Assembly (NCBI GenBank): GCA_914767885.1 | Contig: CAJZBQ010000011.1 | Span: 682,001-746,000, forward strand | From: Blepharisma stoltei | Lineage: Eukaryota > Ciliophora > Heterotrichea > Heterotrichida > Blepharismidae | Direction: 5' to 3' | Length of the DNA stretch: 64,000 bases | Shown: positions 46,135 through 57,218 of the stretch, piece after piece | Layout: each line of letters opens with the position of its first letter | Numbering within the stretch: the first letter of the stretch is position 1 | Program-made: the position numbers and the translations under genes | The notes under the pieces: generated by a model | What the model saw: the letters and a program-made list of their open reading frames with translations, nothing else | Database searches by the model: none | Told to the model about the DNA's origin: nothing

Positions 46135-46881
46135 ATGAACGAGGGGTCAAAACTGCTGCAGAGGTCGCTCCAGGCCAAGTTTACCATGTGGGTAATCTCA
46201 TTTATCATTCTCTGTGACATCATAGCGATGCTGGTAGCTTCTTACAAGCTTGGGATCCATGATAAGATTGAACCCATTCAGATTGTATAAGATATACAGG
46301 CAATTTGGAATTTTCTGCTGCAAATTTTTGGCCTTTATGCTGTATTTACGAGGTATAAAACCAGGATTTTGTTCTTCGTGATGCTGTAAGTGATATATAG
46401 CTCAATGTCGTATGCCATTGTTCTTATCATAAGGGAAGGATTAGATGATCTTCAGTACATTCGTCATCCTGATACTGTAGAAAATGACCATTTTGCTATC
46501 AGACTTTTGAGGATTTCTTTAGCACTACTGGTTGCGCTCTCAGGGATGCTGGGATATATTGTGAGGGACTCAAGCTTGGTCGCTGATAATGCGCATTTGA
46601 ACCAGCTGAACCAAGGAGGAATTGAGAAAGTGGAAGCAATCCAAAAGCAAATCATTTATGAAGACTCAGACAAAAACCCAAAGATGTATAAGGCGCCGAT
46701 TTGCTCGAACTGTAAGGCAAATAATCCGCAGGTGAAGGAGAGAAGAGTAACGATAACAGAAAATTCTGAAAAATGCGAATTCTGTGGACAAGATATAAAG
46801 GAAGAGAAATCGTATCAGTATATAGATGAGTGGTTTGCTACACCTATTGCTTCAGTCCACTCGAATGATGTGAATGCTTAG
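46135..46881 (+). CDS. Multi-pass membrane protein with C-terminal zinc ribbon
   Basis: Two exact 15-nt introns (46285-46299 and 46386-46400) restore one frame of 238 aa. About four hydrophobic segments (FTMWVISFIILCDIIAMLVA, IWNFLLQIFGLYAVF, a third around SSMSYAIVLII or MSYAIVLII, and ISLALLVALSGMLGYIV) precede a cytosolic tail with CSNCKANNP and CEFCGQD, two CxxC pairs likely to bind zinc. The topology resembles small TM-domain proteins of unknown role. It follows the MYB gene by 79 bp on the same strand. Confidence 0.75.
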
Positions 46882-47073
46882 CTTGAATTAATATAATACA
46901 AATTGAGAATTTGAATTTATATGGGCGTTTGGACTGATTTTTAAATTTAATTTATTGATTGAGATCTAGCATGGACTCTCCTAAAATATATTTCCTAAGC
47001 TAGCCCAGTTTGCAGACAATTGATGTAATAATATTAATTTTCATGTTAAGCATCAATTTGCTAATTTTTCTTG

Positions 47074-47473
47074 CTCCCCCCCTCCGTAAGCGAACAAAAC
47101 CATTGGAAAAAATCCCTATTTTTTGTCCAAAAACCCACCTCCGTGAGCGAACAAAAATTTTTTATTGGAAAAAATTTTGATATTTAAGTGATATAGAGGT
47201 TCGCTGATGATGGCACATTGAGTGCCACCATCGGGTAACCTCGATAACTACTATCATGAAATCTTGAGCTAATTCTGTTTAATTTTAAACAAATTGCGTT
47301 TTAAAACATGAATTTTACAAATTAAATTAATATTTGCCTTCCAATTTTCGAGAAGTAGGATTGTTTTAAATTCCGAAAGTTTTTTTTTTTAAATTTAAAT
47401 TTATATATTAAAAAATTATTAACCCCCCTCCAGTAGCGAACAAGAATTTTTTTTTCGCTTACAGAGGGGGGAG
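47074..47473 (+). mobile_element. Foldback MITE, copy 6, with nested palindrome
   Basis: C-run start and TCCGTAAGCGAAC, family interior, and GGGGGGAG end with TTA at 47474-47476; the left flank is TTG, a diverged duplication. A 55-bp palindrome interrupts the conserved AAGTGATAATTAGTATAATG stretch. Confidence 0.8.
47192..47246. repeat. Palindrome nested in the MITE
   Basis: It starts TATAGAGGTT and ends AACCTCGATA, with GATGGCAC/GTGCCACCATC inside. It sits where other copies read TGATAATTAG, so it arrived after the MITE. The core resembles those at 11901 and 35967. Confidence 0.75.
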
Positions 47474-47515
47474 TTAGTGAAATCATGCTAGTACTTCTGA
47501 AAAATCGCAGGAAGA

Positions 47516-47757
47516 TGATTAAGGTCTTAGAATTGGTTCGAATTTACAATAACGCTGTAATGCAGTTTAATTTATTTTTTCTGATCATTAATTTTCTAAC
47601 AAAATTATGAATAGTGTTTATCACTTGGCTCCATGCCATTGAACAGTGGATTTTTACAGTGTACATTTTCATCGAAAAATACATTTGGCCGAAATTTAAC
47701 GGTGTTTTTCGGTCACTCACTATCAAAAAGTTTCAACAACTTTTCGAGCAAAAGTAA
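47516..47757 (+). CDS. Small membrane protein
   Basis: 80 aa with TGA as Trp (KLWIVFITWLHAI). A hydrophobic segment (FNLFFLIINF, IVFITW) suggests one or two membrane passes. It ends 9 bp before the next ORF. Family unknown; upstream coding may lie beyond the MITE. Confidence 0.4.
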
Positions 47758-47766
47758 TTCGGCGAA

Positions 47767-48753
47767 ATGCACACTATCAAAAAGGCACTATCATTAGACC
47801 TGCACCCCTATCACTTATATAACGCTGAGGCAAAAAGAAACAAAGAAAATAAGTTGAGGATGATAGCTGATGTGATTGAATCTGATAGAGAGCCTTACAA
47901 GCAACCCAGCAGAAGTGCTTATCTAGAAGGAGACGATGTCTACACAGAAGACAAAGACCTTAAATCAGACGGTGATGCTCGATCAGAGCCCTCGTCCGCG
48001 AAAACTAAACAAATTACAAATATCAACGACCCCTTGATCCAGACAACTCCTCTTTCTGTATCTTTTACTTAATAGCTCCCTCAGTTAGCGAAAACTATTA
48101 AATTCCTTTTTTTTGCCAAAAACCACCCTCCTTGAGCCAACAAAAAAATTTTATGAAAAAAAAATTGATATATAAGTGATAATTAGTAATTTGAAATCTC
48201 GAGCCAATTGCTTTAAATGCTAAACAGCTTGCATTTTAAAAAATAAATTTTACAAATTAAATAAATATTTGCCTTCCAATTTTTTTCGAATTAGGATTTT
48301 TTCAAATTTTGAAAAAAAAATTATATAAAATTTATATACATTTTTAAAACAATCTTTACCCTGAGCGAATAAAATATTTTAGTTCTCTCACGGAGGAGGG
48401 GAAGTTAGAAACCTGAGCCTTTATTTAAAAGAAAAATGGTGTCTATAATACAAAATAATTCTGACACCAAAGAGAGAATTTCAGGTTCCCCACAAGACTG
48501 CAATGGGGAATGCCTTTCAAGAGTCATCAGCAAGATGAGCGAGTTTTTACTGCTAAAAGTAATGGCAAAGTAGTTCCAAGAAACACTAAATATTGAAAAA
48601 ACAGTTATGTCAGAGCTGATAAGCAATGGCATCAGTAAAGATGACTTACTTTTAAAGCTTACCAATAAGGCAGAGGAGTTGAATAGAGAAAACGCCATTT
48701 TAAAGCTTGAAAATAAGGGATTAAAAAGTATGCTGGACTCTTGGCATAAGTAA
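47767..48753 (+). CDS. Coiled-coil gene split by a MITE, probably damaged
   Basis: The first part (47767-48068) encodes about 100 aa with a basic start and acidic middle. After the MITE the frame from 48408 encodes a helical region ending LKLENKGLKSMLDSWHK at TAA 48751-48753. The MITE removal leaves TAG at the join and a second TAG at about 48571 (where Gln would fit), so the gene is either dead or truncated. Its C-terminal region resembles the decayed coiled-coil copies at 40883 and 42270. Confidence 0.45.
48072..48404 (+). mobile_element. Foldback MITE, copy 7
   Basis: Flanked by TTA (48069-48071 and 48405-48407). The left end is diverged (ATAGCTCCCTCAGTTAGCG); the interior and the right end (CTCTCACGGAGGAGGGGAAG) match the family. 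Confidence 0.75.
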
Positions 48754-48882
48754 AATAATTCTGAAATGTCTAGAAGCCAGAATGTAAGCCCGCATTTTCA
48801 CTTCATAATAAATCTCAATGGTTCACGTTTTATCCATTTATGCATGATTTCTATTAATTTTTGGAATTTCTATTATTTAAGC

Positions 48883-49398
48883 TTAGCTTCTGTCCCGAAT
48901 GCAGTTCAGAAGTTTCTCAGTAGGCTCCCATTGGCACTGTCCTCTAATAAACGAACAATTTCCGAATTCTGAGTAGCAGGAATACGAGTCTTTCCATTCA
49001 CATGTAGAAGTGCCATCTTCGTGAGAACCGACACAGAGCTGTCCAGAGCAGCCTGCAACTATGCAATCTTGCTGAGGCATCTGAAATTCGCAGTGATTGT
49101 TTCGACATATGTAAAATGGACAAGGAGCTCTAATGCAATTGAGCACTGGACAGTCTTGGTCTATTATGCATTCTTCTTTTGGCATATTTAGTATGCAGTG
49201 CTCGTTTCGGCATACGTAGGTCGGGCACGGAGCTCTGATGCAGTTTATCACTGGACAGTCCTGGTCGACGCTGCAATTATTTTGAAACTCATTTGTTTGA
49301 CGATCGTAGACTGGCTCTTCTGACGGGTTGTTAGCGGGTGGAATGGTGTATGCTTGGACTGATAAGGTTAAAAATATCGCCACAAGGATTTTATTCAT
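48883..49398 (-). CDS. Secreted Cys-rich protein with eight-cysteine cluster
   Basis: 171 aa with a clear signal peptide (MNKILVAIFLTLSVQA). Two repeats of DQDCPVxNCIRAPCPxYxCRNxHC are followed by CIVAGCSGQLC...STCEWKDSYSCYSEFGNCSFIRGQCQW, the pattern of the eight-cysteine-cluster domain known mainly from bacterial proteins. Likely extracellular or in secretory vesicles. The role is unknown; the bacterial look may mean transfer. Confidence 0.8.
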   Translation of the reverse strand: MNKILVAIFLTLSVQAYTIPPANNPSEEPVYDRQTNEFQNNCSVDQDCPVINCIRAPCPTYVCRNEHCILNMPKEECIIDQDCPVLNCIRAPCPFYICRNNHCEFQMPQQDCIVAGCSGQLCVGSHEDGTSTCEWKDSYSCYSEFGNCSFIRGQCQWEPTEKLLNCIRDRS

Positions 49399-50203
49399 TA
49401 TTAGACTTGCCCATTTTCAATTGAAATCTTATGCTTATAGAGAGCCAATGCTATTTTGCCTTGATATTAAAATTTTGATATATTTATAAAGCTATATAGA
49501 TTACTGTTAAGAAGTCAGCAGGTTTGAGGTGCTAACACTTATTTTTAAAAAATATTTAGGGGCATTTCATGTGCACAATGCCTAATAATGTAGAACAAAT
49601 AATTAAAATTAGAATTATTATTTAATTATAAACAATTTCTATTGAAATTTTATTAGCTATAAAAATATAAATCCTATCTAAAATCTTTGATCGGTACAAT
49701 GCGATCAGCTGTTACAAAATTTAATAATATTTAAATATACTATGAATAGCGGACCGTATTATCAGCCTAAAGTCTAAAGGATAATTTTAGTAAACGTAAA
49801 AGCAACCGCATTTCAGCTTATCTAGATAATTTTCATAAAGAAATTGTGATTTTAAAGCTTTAAAATAGAAATTTTGTAGTTTTAGTTAATAATCTGTACT
49901 TTAATCATACAGGGAAAATTCTCATCACACACCTGCTTGGTTTTAAATGAACTTATTGATACCTTAAGATAGCTAAGGACAAGCTTGTTAAAATTTCAAT
50001 TCATGAATTTTTATATTAATGAATCTTTGCATATGAACTTTTTTCACATTGTTGCATAAACCAGAGAGAAAAAGCCCAACTGAGGTTCGTCTAGAGCCAA
50101 AACCCTCTACATTTGATCGAGAAAACTAAAAAATCAAAGAAATAATAAAACTGCCCTAACTAAGCATCATACTTTCTGCTTATAAGTAATTTTATAATTT
50201 AAT
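49399..50203. other. AT-rich intergenic DNA
   Basis: No gene, RNA or mobile element seen. It serves as the upstream region for both the secreted protein and the CFAP70-like gene. Confidence 0.45.
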
Positions 50204-53200
50204 ATGGAAGCATCTTCATCAACTGTTCCTACAGTAAAGCTCCAGTCCTTGCTTGCGAAGGTCAAAGAACCTCTCAGTCAGGTGAACCTCGAAGTAGAAG
50301 TCTTTGGACTCTTTTCTCTTCCCGATGTCTGGAAACCTGCAGATCAAGAACTCGTCGAATACACTTATCAAGTAACTGTAGCCGGCATCCAAATTTCAAA
50401 CGGCAAGACCAGACGCAGAGAACTCACCGAAGAAGAGATCAAGGCCGCTGAAGAAGCCAAAACCAAAAAAAAAGAGCCTCCAAAGAAGAAAGGCCAAGAC
50501 GAGCCTACCCCTGAAGAGCTCGAAGAATTAGAAAGGCAGAGAAAGATAAAAGAAGAAGAAAAGCGCAGAAAAGAAGAAGAATGAAACAAACTATTCTGTT
50601 CTATCTAGCTTATTCCCTTAATGATATTGTACTTTTAATTGCTATTTATAGAGAAAATGGTATAGATGAAGAAACCAAGTTTTATAGAACTTGTGAAGAT
50701 ATTTATAAAAGCCCTTGTGTGGCTTGGGAAATAGAGAACCATGAAGATCCGAGACATATTAAGAGCTACCCAGTTTCAGCAGTCAAGGAAAATGATGAAC
50801 TTGTGGAGCTAGAAGAATTCGTAGAGATCGATGAAGGCTGTTGGCTTGAATTTGGCCGCCTTCCAAAAGTCAATGAAGAAGATACCAAAAAGAAGCCAGC
50901 TAAAGGAAAAGCAGCTCTTGAAGAAGCAAAACCTACATTTGCCCGGGCTTGGATTAACCTGAAAGGACTCCAAGAAATCGGAAGTAATGAGCTTTATCTT
51001 CGTCCAAAGCTTCAAGATCCTGAAGGAGCTGAAATTCCATTCTTTACAGAGGCAAATTCAACTTATATTTACTTAAGAATTAAGGTAGATCCTCCAATCA
51101 CTCCTCTATCTGCTGCTGAGCCAAGCCCAGCTCCTCAAGACCTAATCCCTCCAAAGCCGCCAGTTCCCAAATTCCTCCCATCCAAAGATGCAACCCATGA
51201 CTTCCGGCGACAAATAAAGCTTGCCACAAAAGCCATCGCTGCCGAATATCATCACATGTTTTCTGACCAGCTCGGTGACAACAACCAGCGCAAGCTAGCA
51301 GTTGCGCGTCAAAAAGAGCTCCGAGAGTCCCGCAAAGAAACTTTTCTCTACGATTTCAACTTATCAGGAAAAGCCCAAATCCTGAAAACCAAGCTTAAAA
51401 AAAGCATTGTAAAAATCGCCAGAGAAAAATTCAAAAAAGTGATGAGCCTTAAAGGGCTAAGTTTTACTGATAAAGACAGGTTTTTCTCTGAATTATATGC
51501 ATATTTGACTGACCAAATGCAATTAACTGTAGATGAGGTGATTAGCGAAAATAAAAACCAGCTGCATGAAGATATTGTGATTCCTAGAGAACTCGTAGCA
51601 AGAGAAAAAGAGACACTTTTAGCAACCACTATGCATGAGACTACAGATGAAAGGCTAAACAGACTTGCCTTTGAAAGCGAAATTAATAGGCTGATTGAGA
51701 GAGCCAGCACTTATCATAAAGAAAGAGCATGCAGGGATCAGAGGAATATTTCGATTTGGATGGACTATTCAAGGTTTTGTCTGAGGAATGGAGATATTGC
51801 AAGAGGAGAAGAAGCGCTGAGAGAAGTAATTTCAATATCAGGAAATGATGCATCTATTGACCATATAATACTGCTTGGAGCCTTGTATCTTCAAAGGAGA
51901 AGGTTCCATGAAGCTGCTTTATTACTGCATGGAGCATTAGATAAAGATTTTTACCATGTCATTGCTAACCTCATTACTTCTCTTATGTATAAACTCTCTG
52001 ATAAGCCAGGTCTTGAAAAGAAATACTCAGCAATTGCAAAGAGGCTTTGCATGAGACATCTAGGTCTTCTCCCCAAAAAAGGAAGCAAGTCAGGTGTAAA
52101 CCCAAGCTTAGAAGGCACTAGCTTTAGGGTAGAAACAGCCCCAGGCGAGTATACTAAGAACAAAAAAATTTTGTAGCATAGGGGGTTATTTCTTTTAAAA
52201 AAAAAACTTATCCAAAAATGGAAAGCAAAAAAAATTTGATTTTTAGAATTTAGCAAGCTGTTTGAATTAGCTAGAGACATCATCATATTAATTTTCGCTT
52301 ATATATCAAATATGTTTCATAATTTTTTTTTGCTGGGTTTTGGTCAAAAAATTGGGATATTCCAAAGTTTTATGCTCTCTCTCACGGAGGGGAAGTAAGA
52401 ACTTTGACTGTTGCCCAAGTTGACGATATGTATTATGTCCTCGTCGACTACTGTCTAAAAGAAAAACTAATTGAGCTTGCAAGTAGAGCATTAGAAGAAA
52501 TCACTGACAAAGAAAGCTCAATAGCAAGGTTTACCTTCTGCAATGCCCAAATCCTCTTTTGGAAAGGAGAGTACCAAGAATGCTCAGAAGTTCTTTCACA
52601 GCTGCTCCAATTCGAGCCAAGACACGAGCAAGGCTGGATCTTGCGTGGGCATGCCCTTTTCTATTTGAATTCTGCCTTTGACGCTGAAGAAAGCTACCTA
52701 AAAGCAATCAGATATTCCTCAAAAGCTCCAAAGGCATTCATTAAAGCAAATGCATATGGAGAATCCCTTATTTTATTAAGACTTGGACAAATTTATATAA
52801 AGCGAAGGGCATGGAGTGACGCTAAAATTGTGTTCTCCAGATGCTGTGAAGAGACAGCCACCGCTTTATCTTGGGAAGGTCTAGGTCTTGCCTGTCTTCA
52901 CCTAGGAGAACTAAATGAAGCTGAAGACGCCTTAACCCAAGCAAATATGATGAATGATAAAAACGCTTATACATGGGCTGCTTTAGCTTTATTATGCCTC
53001 AAAAGGAGTGAATTCCCTCCAGGACGTTATGTCCAGTTCAGACAGTGCTTAAAAGAAGCTTTTGAGCTGAAGCTAGACGACTCTTATTTATTAATGAATA
53101 TCGGCCATGAGTACGTCAAAAAGTTTTATTTAGACGGATCAGGAACTCATGCCCAGAAACTTGACCACAGTGAACCTCTGATGTGCTACCAAAGAGCATG

Positions 53201-53360
53201 CGAAATTCTAAAGCAGCAAAACAAGCCTATAGATGACTTGCGGAGAACAATTGCTGACGCTTTTGACTCTTTGAAAACTAGGGGCAATAATAAGCTGGAC
53301 GTAAAACTGATTGATTCAATTCAGAGATCAAAAGAAGAAGTTTTAAGTAATATAAAGTAG
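50204..53360 (+). CDS. CFAP70: CFAP70 (TTC18)-like axonemal TPR protein
   Basis: 949 aa after removing two IESs (50608-50648 and 52132-52397). The N-terminal part has strand-rich sequence and acidic KEEE runs. The middle includes WEIENHEDPRHIKSYP. The C-terminal half is TPR repeats (WMDYSRFCLRNGDIARGEEALREVI, WILRGHALFYLNSAFDAEESYLKAI, AWGG-type turns). Order and length fit CFAP70/TTC18, a ciliary protein near the outer dynein arm base. TGA is Trp where the first IES starts (EEEWNKLFCSI). The first join reads SIYRENG; the second reads SFRV then RTLTVAQ. Confidence 0.85.
50608..50648. other. 41-bp TA-bounded IES in CFAP70
   Basis: TA at 50606-50607 and 50647-50648. Removal changes frame by two and joins the two long coding segments. 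Shorter than any intron-independent indel I would expect; AT-rich. Confidence 0.8.
52132..52397 (-). mobile_element. Reduced MITE as IES in CFAP70, copy 8
   Basis: TA at 52130-52131 and 52396-52397. The ends are weak (CAGCCCCAGGCGAG and CTCTCACGGAGGGGAAG), and the hairpin AACAAAAAAATTTTGT and A/T interior match reverse copies. Removal (266 bp) joins the TPR segments in frame. Confidence 0.75.
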
Positions 53361-53499
53361 ATAGAATATGAAATAATAATCAAAGAAAATGATGATTTTG
53401 AAGAGAGCAAATAGGGCTGCTTTTTGCTTATCATCGTCTTTCAAGTGATTTAGTATATATAACCCTAGCACCTCCAATATTATTGAAACTTTTGAGAAT

Positions 53500-54087
53500 A
53501 TGATCAAGCAGCAAAGATTTCAAGATGTGGCAGACAGGTTTAAAGAGCTCTCAAGGCATGAAAAAGTACTTATTCAAAGCCTTTTTCAGTTAATTTGCAA
53601 AGATGTATTCAAGAATAAGGAAAAGTGGGATATAAATGCTATTGCTGATATCGCAAACACAATTTCCCTTACAGAACATTTAAACTCAGCCGAGAAGTTT
53701 TATCCAGTGCTGCATGAGAGATTTGAGGAGCTAAATGACGATAGTCTCGTAAAGCTTATACATTTGTTGACAAAAATCCCAGAAAACGGGAAAAAATTCC
53801 ATCGTCTTTATTATCAAAAAATTGTACCGCTGCTTACCAATCAGAAGAACAATCCCAAGTCATTTTCAGTCGCTTTGATAGCGTTTTTGCATTTGTATGA
53901 TACTTATACACAAGCTCAAATAGACTGTATATGCCGTATGGTTTCTCATTACAGGTGGTCATTAGTTCCGAAGCATTGTGTGAATATTCTAACATATTCG
54001 AAGCCTCCATTACAGAGCAGATTGATGGAAGTTTTAATGGAAAATATTAGCTTCTATGCAAAATATGATCTTTTAATTACAAATTAA
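53500..54087 (+). CDS. Helical-repeat protein of unknown family
   Basis: 195 aa on standard codons. All-helical appearance (RFKELSRHEKVLIQSLFQLI, LNDDSLVKLIHLLTKIP), like FAST-kinase/RAP-type or HEAT helical proteins, but no diagnostic motif. It follows the CFAP70 gene by 140 bp. Downstream, 54088-54391 shows nothing recognisable. Confidence 0.6.
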   Translation: MIKQQRFQDVADRFKELSRHEKVLIQSLFQLICKDVFKNKEKWDINAIADIANTISLTEHLNSAEKFYPVLHERFEELNDDSLVKLIHLLTKIPENGKKFHRLYYQKIVPLLTNQKNNPKSFSVALIAFLHLYDTYTQAQIDCICRMVSHYRWSLVPKHCVNILTYSKPPLQSRLMEVLMENISFYAKYDLLITN

Positions 54088-54403
54088 GCAACTTTCTCCT
54101 CTTATAACATTTTATTTAAATTTTCCCCATTATATCCTTCTGAGGAGCTCTCCCAAAAGGATGGCGAATATTATTTTATTTTTAAGCAGCTTATTGGAGA
54201 AAACAGCAAAAAATAGCCTAGGAATAATTATTTGGAAAATATAAATTAAAGTAAAGCATATACCTGCGCTCCTGCATTCACTCATTTTTTCTTCATGTAT
54301 TTCTCGTCTTTTCATTTAATACTGATAGAAGAAGATACTTTTAATAAAGCTAGCCTTTCTCAAAATCTCTAGACACCAGTTTTATTTTGTCTTATTCCTT
54401 AAT

Positions 54404-55267
54404 TTGCATCCAGAGAACTGTGATTCTTTTTTCCTGGATGTCACCCTTCCTCAAGGCGACCGGTAGGAGACATCAGGCTAGTATTCGCCTCTATACACCT
54501 GCACAACATTCAGCACAGAATGGTCTTCTAGCCCATCGAAACTCAGGGACATAGTACAAGCACTTAGTTCTGGGAAAAGACTGTTTGGGCAACCGATGCT
54601 ACCCCTAGCGAGCAAGGGTCCGGCAGTTGCAAGCGTGCAGAGGCATCAAATCTGGAAGATCTTAAATCATTTAATCTTAAGCTTAATTTTCAATAGTGTT
54701 GGATGCTAAGCTCATGTTTTCCACATGTAGCCTTCTGTTCGGCTTTGGAGAAGCTGACTGATGCATGAGCGAATTGGTGGCTTCCACGTCTGAAAACTCA
54801 GAGACCATACTAGAACTCTTGGTTTCTCGGTAGCGACATTTCTTTTTGCGTCAAAGACCTTTGATACAACGCTATTTCCTATTCAGTCTTTTCATCTATT
54901 TCATTACTCAACCCTATCCATCATCTCTCCTCCGATCAGGAGCCTTAGCTCGAGGGACTGTCTTGCTCGTCTAATCTGCCTCCATTTTTCTAGACCATCT
55001 CTGAAAAAATACTCGGTAGATACAAACAACTATAGTAGCTTGAGCAGGTACATCGCCCTTCTCCATTTCGGGCACCACTGGCTTTGGGCAACTGCCAAAA
55101 AAACTTCGAATAACTTCCATTTGTTATTGCGCCAATCAGAGTGCCTAGACCCCTTGTTTTCAAGGTCCTAAAATGGTTGTGCTAAGCCCTAGCTTCAACA
55201 ACCATGGCCAGATATCCATAGATAACTGTTATTGAGGTGACTAATCGGACTTTACACTCAATATATA
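54404..55267 (-). mobile_element. Composite retroposon including a Family B element
   Basis: The 864-bp segment is flanked by TTATTCCTTAAT (54392-54403 and 55268-55279). The right part (about 54690-55267) matches the element at 16949-17561. An internal tail-like stretch (ATCTTAAATCATTTAATCTTAAG, split here as two short blocks near 54658 and 54670) suggests one element inserted with or into another. Confidence 0.65.
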
Positions 55268-55478
55268 TTATTCCTTAATATTAAATTCAACATTATTGCT
55301 TAATTGCTCAGCCGCTGACGACATTTTCCAAATTTCACCATCGATATTCTTAAAATATGTTAACCAGAATTTAAATTTATTCGCTAATTCTCTTTGTGCG
55401 TCTTTTCGATTTAAATTTTATGCCTGAGGAAAGCCATTTCTTTTTGACTTGGAACCAATTATATATTAAAATAAGCCA

Positions 55479-56395
55479 ATGTCATGGAATAGTGCTTTGG
55501 AGCGTGCAAGTGATCACTGGGATATGGGACTGCCCAACCTTGACTTTTCTGTCCCTTCTGATTTAGAAGAATTTGATTGTTTGAGCCTTAAACATTTCCC
55601 AAAAATTTTTTATCCAAAAAATAATTTAATTTATTGCCTTTTAATGATTGTCCAAATGAAACGATAAGCTGCAGTTTTCAACTGAACCCTTTGGCTCTCT
55701 CGCCTGAGCCCATATATAATGAAGTAAGAGATGTCGAACTCTCCACCCAGTGCTCGCAGTCTCGCAGAGGAAAAACGGTCTGGACTCCAGAAGAGGATGA
55801 ACTACTAAGCCAACTTACAAAAAAATACAAGAAGCGCTGGGACATTATCAGTAACTATTTTCCCGATAAAAATGCTCAGGCAGTCCAGCGAAGATGGGCA
55901 AATAAGCATGACCCGAACGTAATTAAAACTAGGTGGACGCCAGAGGAAGACGAGCTTATATTAAAATTGTATAAAAACTACGGTGGAAACTGGAAAAAGA
56001 TAACCGCTTGTTTAAAAGGCAGACCTGCTGATGCCGTGAAAAACAGGTTTTATGGAACCATCAAAAAAAAGATCCAGAAACAAAATGAGCCAGTCAACGA
56101 AAAGGCGTCTGATGTCGCAGCTCCGGATAAACCTGAGCCAGTGACTGAGAAAATTTGGAAGGAAGAACAGATTATTGATAGTTTTCTTATAGAACCGAGC
56201 AAGGCCAAGGCCAAGCCTAAAGAAGAAGCGCTGTCGCTGGAAAAGCTTGCTGTTGCAGCGAAAGAAATGTCGGCGCTGTCAGAAGAAGAGAAGAGGCTAA
56301 AAATAAAGGACCTGTATGAGAAAATGATGACTCTTCAAGAGCACCTTAAGCATACCAAAGACCAAATCAAGAGCTTGGAGTTCAAGAAGATTTAG
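55479..56395 (+). CDS. Two-repeat MYB protein with IES
   Basis: 287 aa after removing a 53-bp IES (55591-55643), which joins FDCLSL to NDCPNETIS. Two MYB repeats: VWTPEEDELLSQLTKKY...QRRWANKHDP and RWTPEEDELILKLYKNYGGNW...VKNRFYGTI. The C-terminus is a Lys/Glu-rich helix likely to form a coiled coil. Probably DNA-binding. Distinct from the three-repeat MYB at 45159. Confidence 0.85.
55591..55643. other. 53-bp TA-bounded IES in the second MYB gene
   Basis: TA at 55589-55590 and 55642-55643, with GCCTT near both ends. AT-rich. Removal restores the frame to the MYB domain. Confidence 0.78.
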
Positions 56396-56758
56396 TTTGG
56401 TATGATTTATTCTTAACTAAATAGATGTTGAAATAGGCAATAAGTCGCAGGTAAAATTTTTTGAAACGAAAATCCTCACTTTTTTTTGGGTATGGTTTTG
56501 CGGTAGTAGTGAGTCTAGGAGTTTCAGGATGTTAGGTGGGGTGGGAATATGTGGATAGCTCTATCATGCCTTATGAAAATTTGGCGCTTGAATAAAAGGC
56601 AGTGTAATTCATTTATATATACACATAGCTATAGATTGAGATTAAGGAAGGTCCCCTCTGCAAGTCTTTAGATAAAAACTGGCAAGCTAGCTCAATTTCT
56701 ACTTTTAGCAAAATTTGGAAAATGTAAGTTGGCTTGCCAGGCAACTTAAAGATTGGGA
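56396..56758. other. Intergenic DNA
   Basis: No gene seen. Contains a GGCAAGCTAGC/GGCTTGCCAGGC partial inverted pair around 56680-56740. Confidence 0.35.
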
Positions 56759-56774
56759 GATTTTCCCAGAATAC

Positions 56775-57202
56775 TTACTTACTTGCTTATTTACTTAACA
56801 TGGTCTTTAAGGTGTCTAGTGCCCACAGCCTTAATTAAAAAGGGTCAAAGCGAGACTAGTGACGTCACCAAGCCATCTTGGAATATGTGGTCAGCCCGCA
56901 CCCAAGCCTTCTATGAGGCTTCGTCGCCAGTTAGTCGCCGGCGCGTTGCGTCGTCGCTCTCTCTGACTCAGCTCCTGCGCGTGTTCCGCCTAAGGGTCAT
57001 CCTCCCGTGGGGATGTGTTGAGAGGTAAAACTCTGAACCTCTTGAATGCACTGAGGAGCCGTGCCTTTGGTTTATCCAAAATTAAACGGCTGCTGCTGTG
57101 CAGAAGTTCTCGAGAGAAAACCCAACCCCATAAATAAAATTCCATGAGGGAGAGAATATTGGCAGAGCCAATTTCTCTCGGGCCGAATGCCATTTTATTT
57201 AT
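56775..57202 (-). mobile_element. Family A retroposon with perfect 16-bp duplication
   Basis: Flanked by GATTTTCCCAGAATAC (56759-56774 and 57203-57218). This is the freshest of the three Family A copies (with 2471 and 9232). On the minus strand it starts ATAAATAAAATGGCATTCGG and ends in an AAGT-repeat tail. 428 bp; no protein. Confidence 0.85.
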
Positions 57203-57218
57203 GATTTTCCCAGAATAC

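Noticed and set aside
48405-48698. 97-aa minus-strand ORF, Ser/Leu-rich
   Set aside because: The plus strand carries the coiled-coil frame with the better composition.
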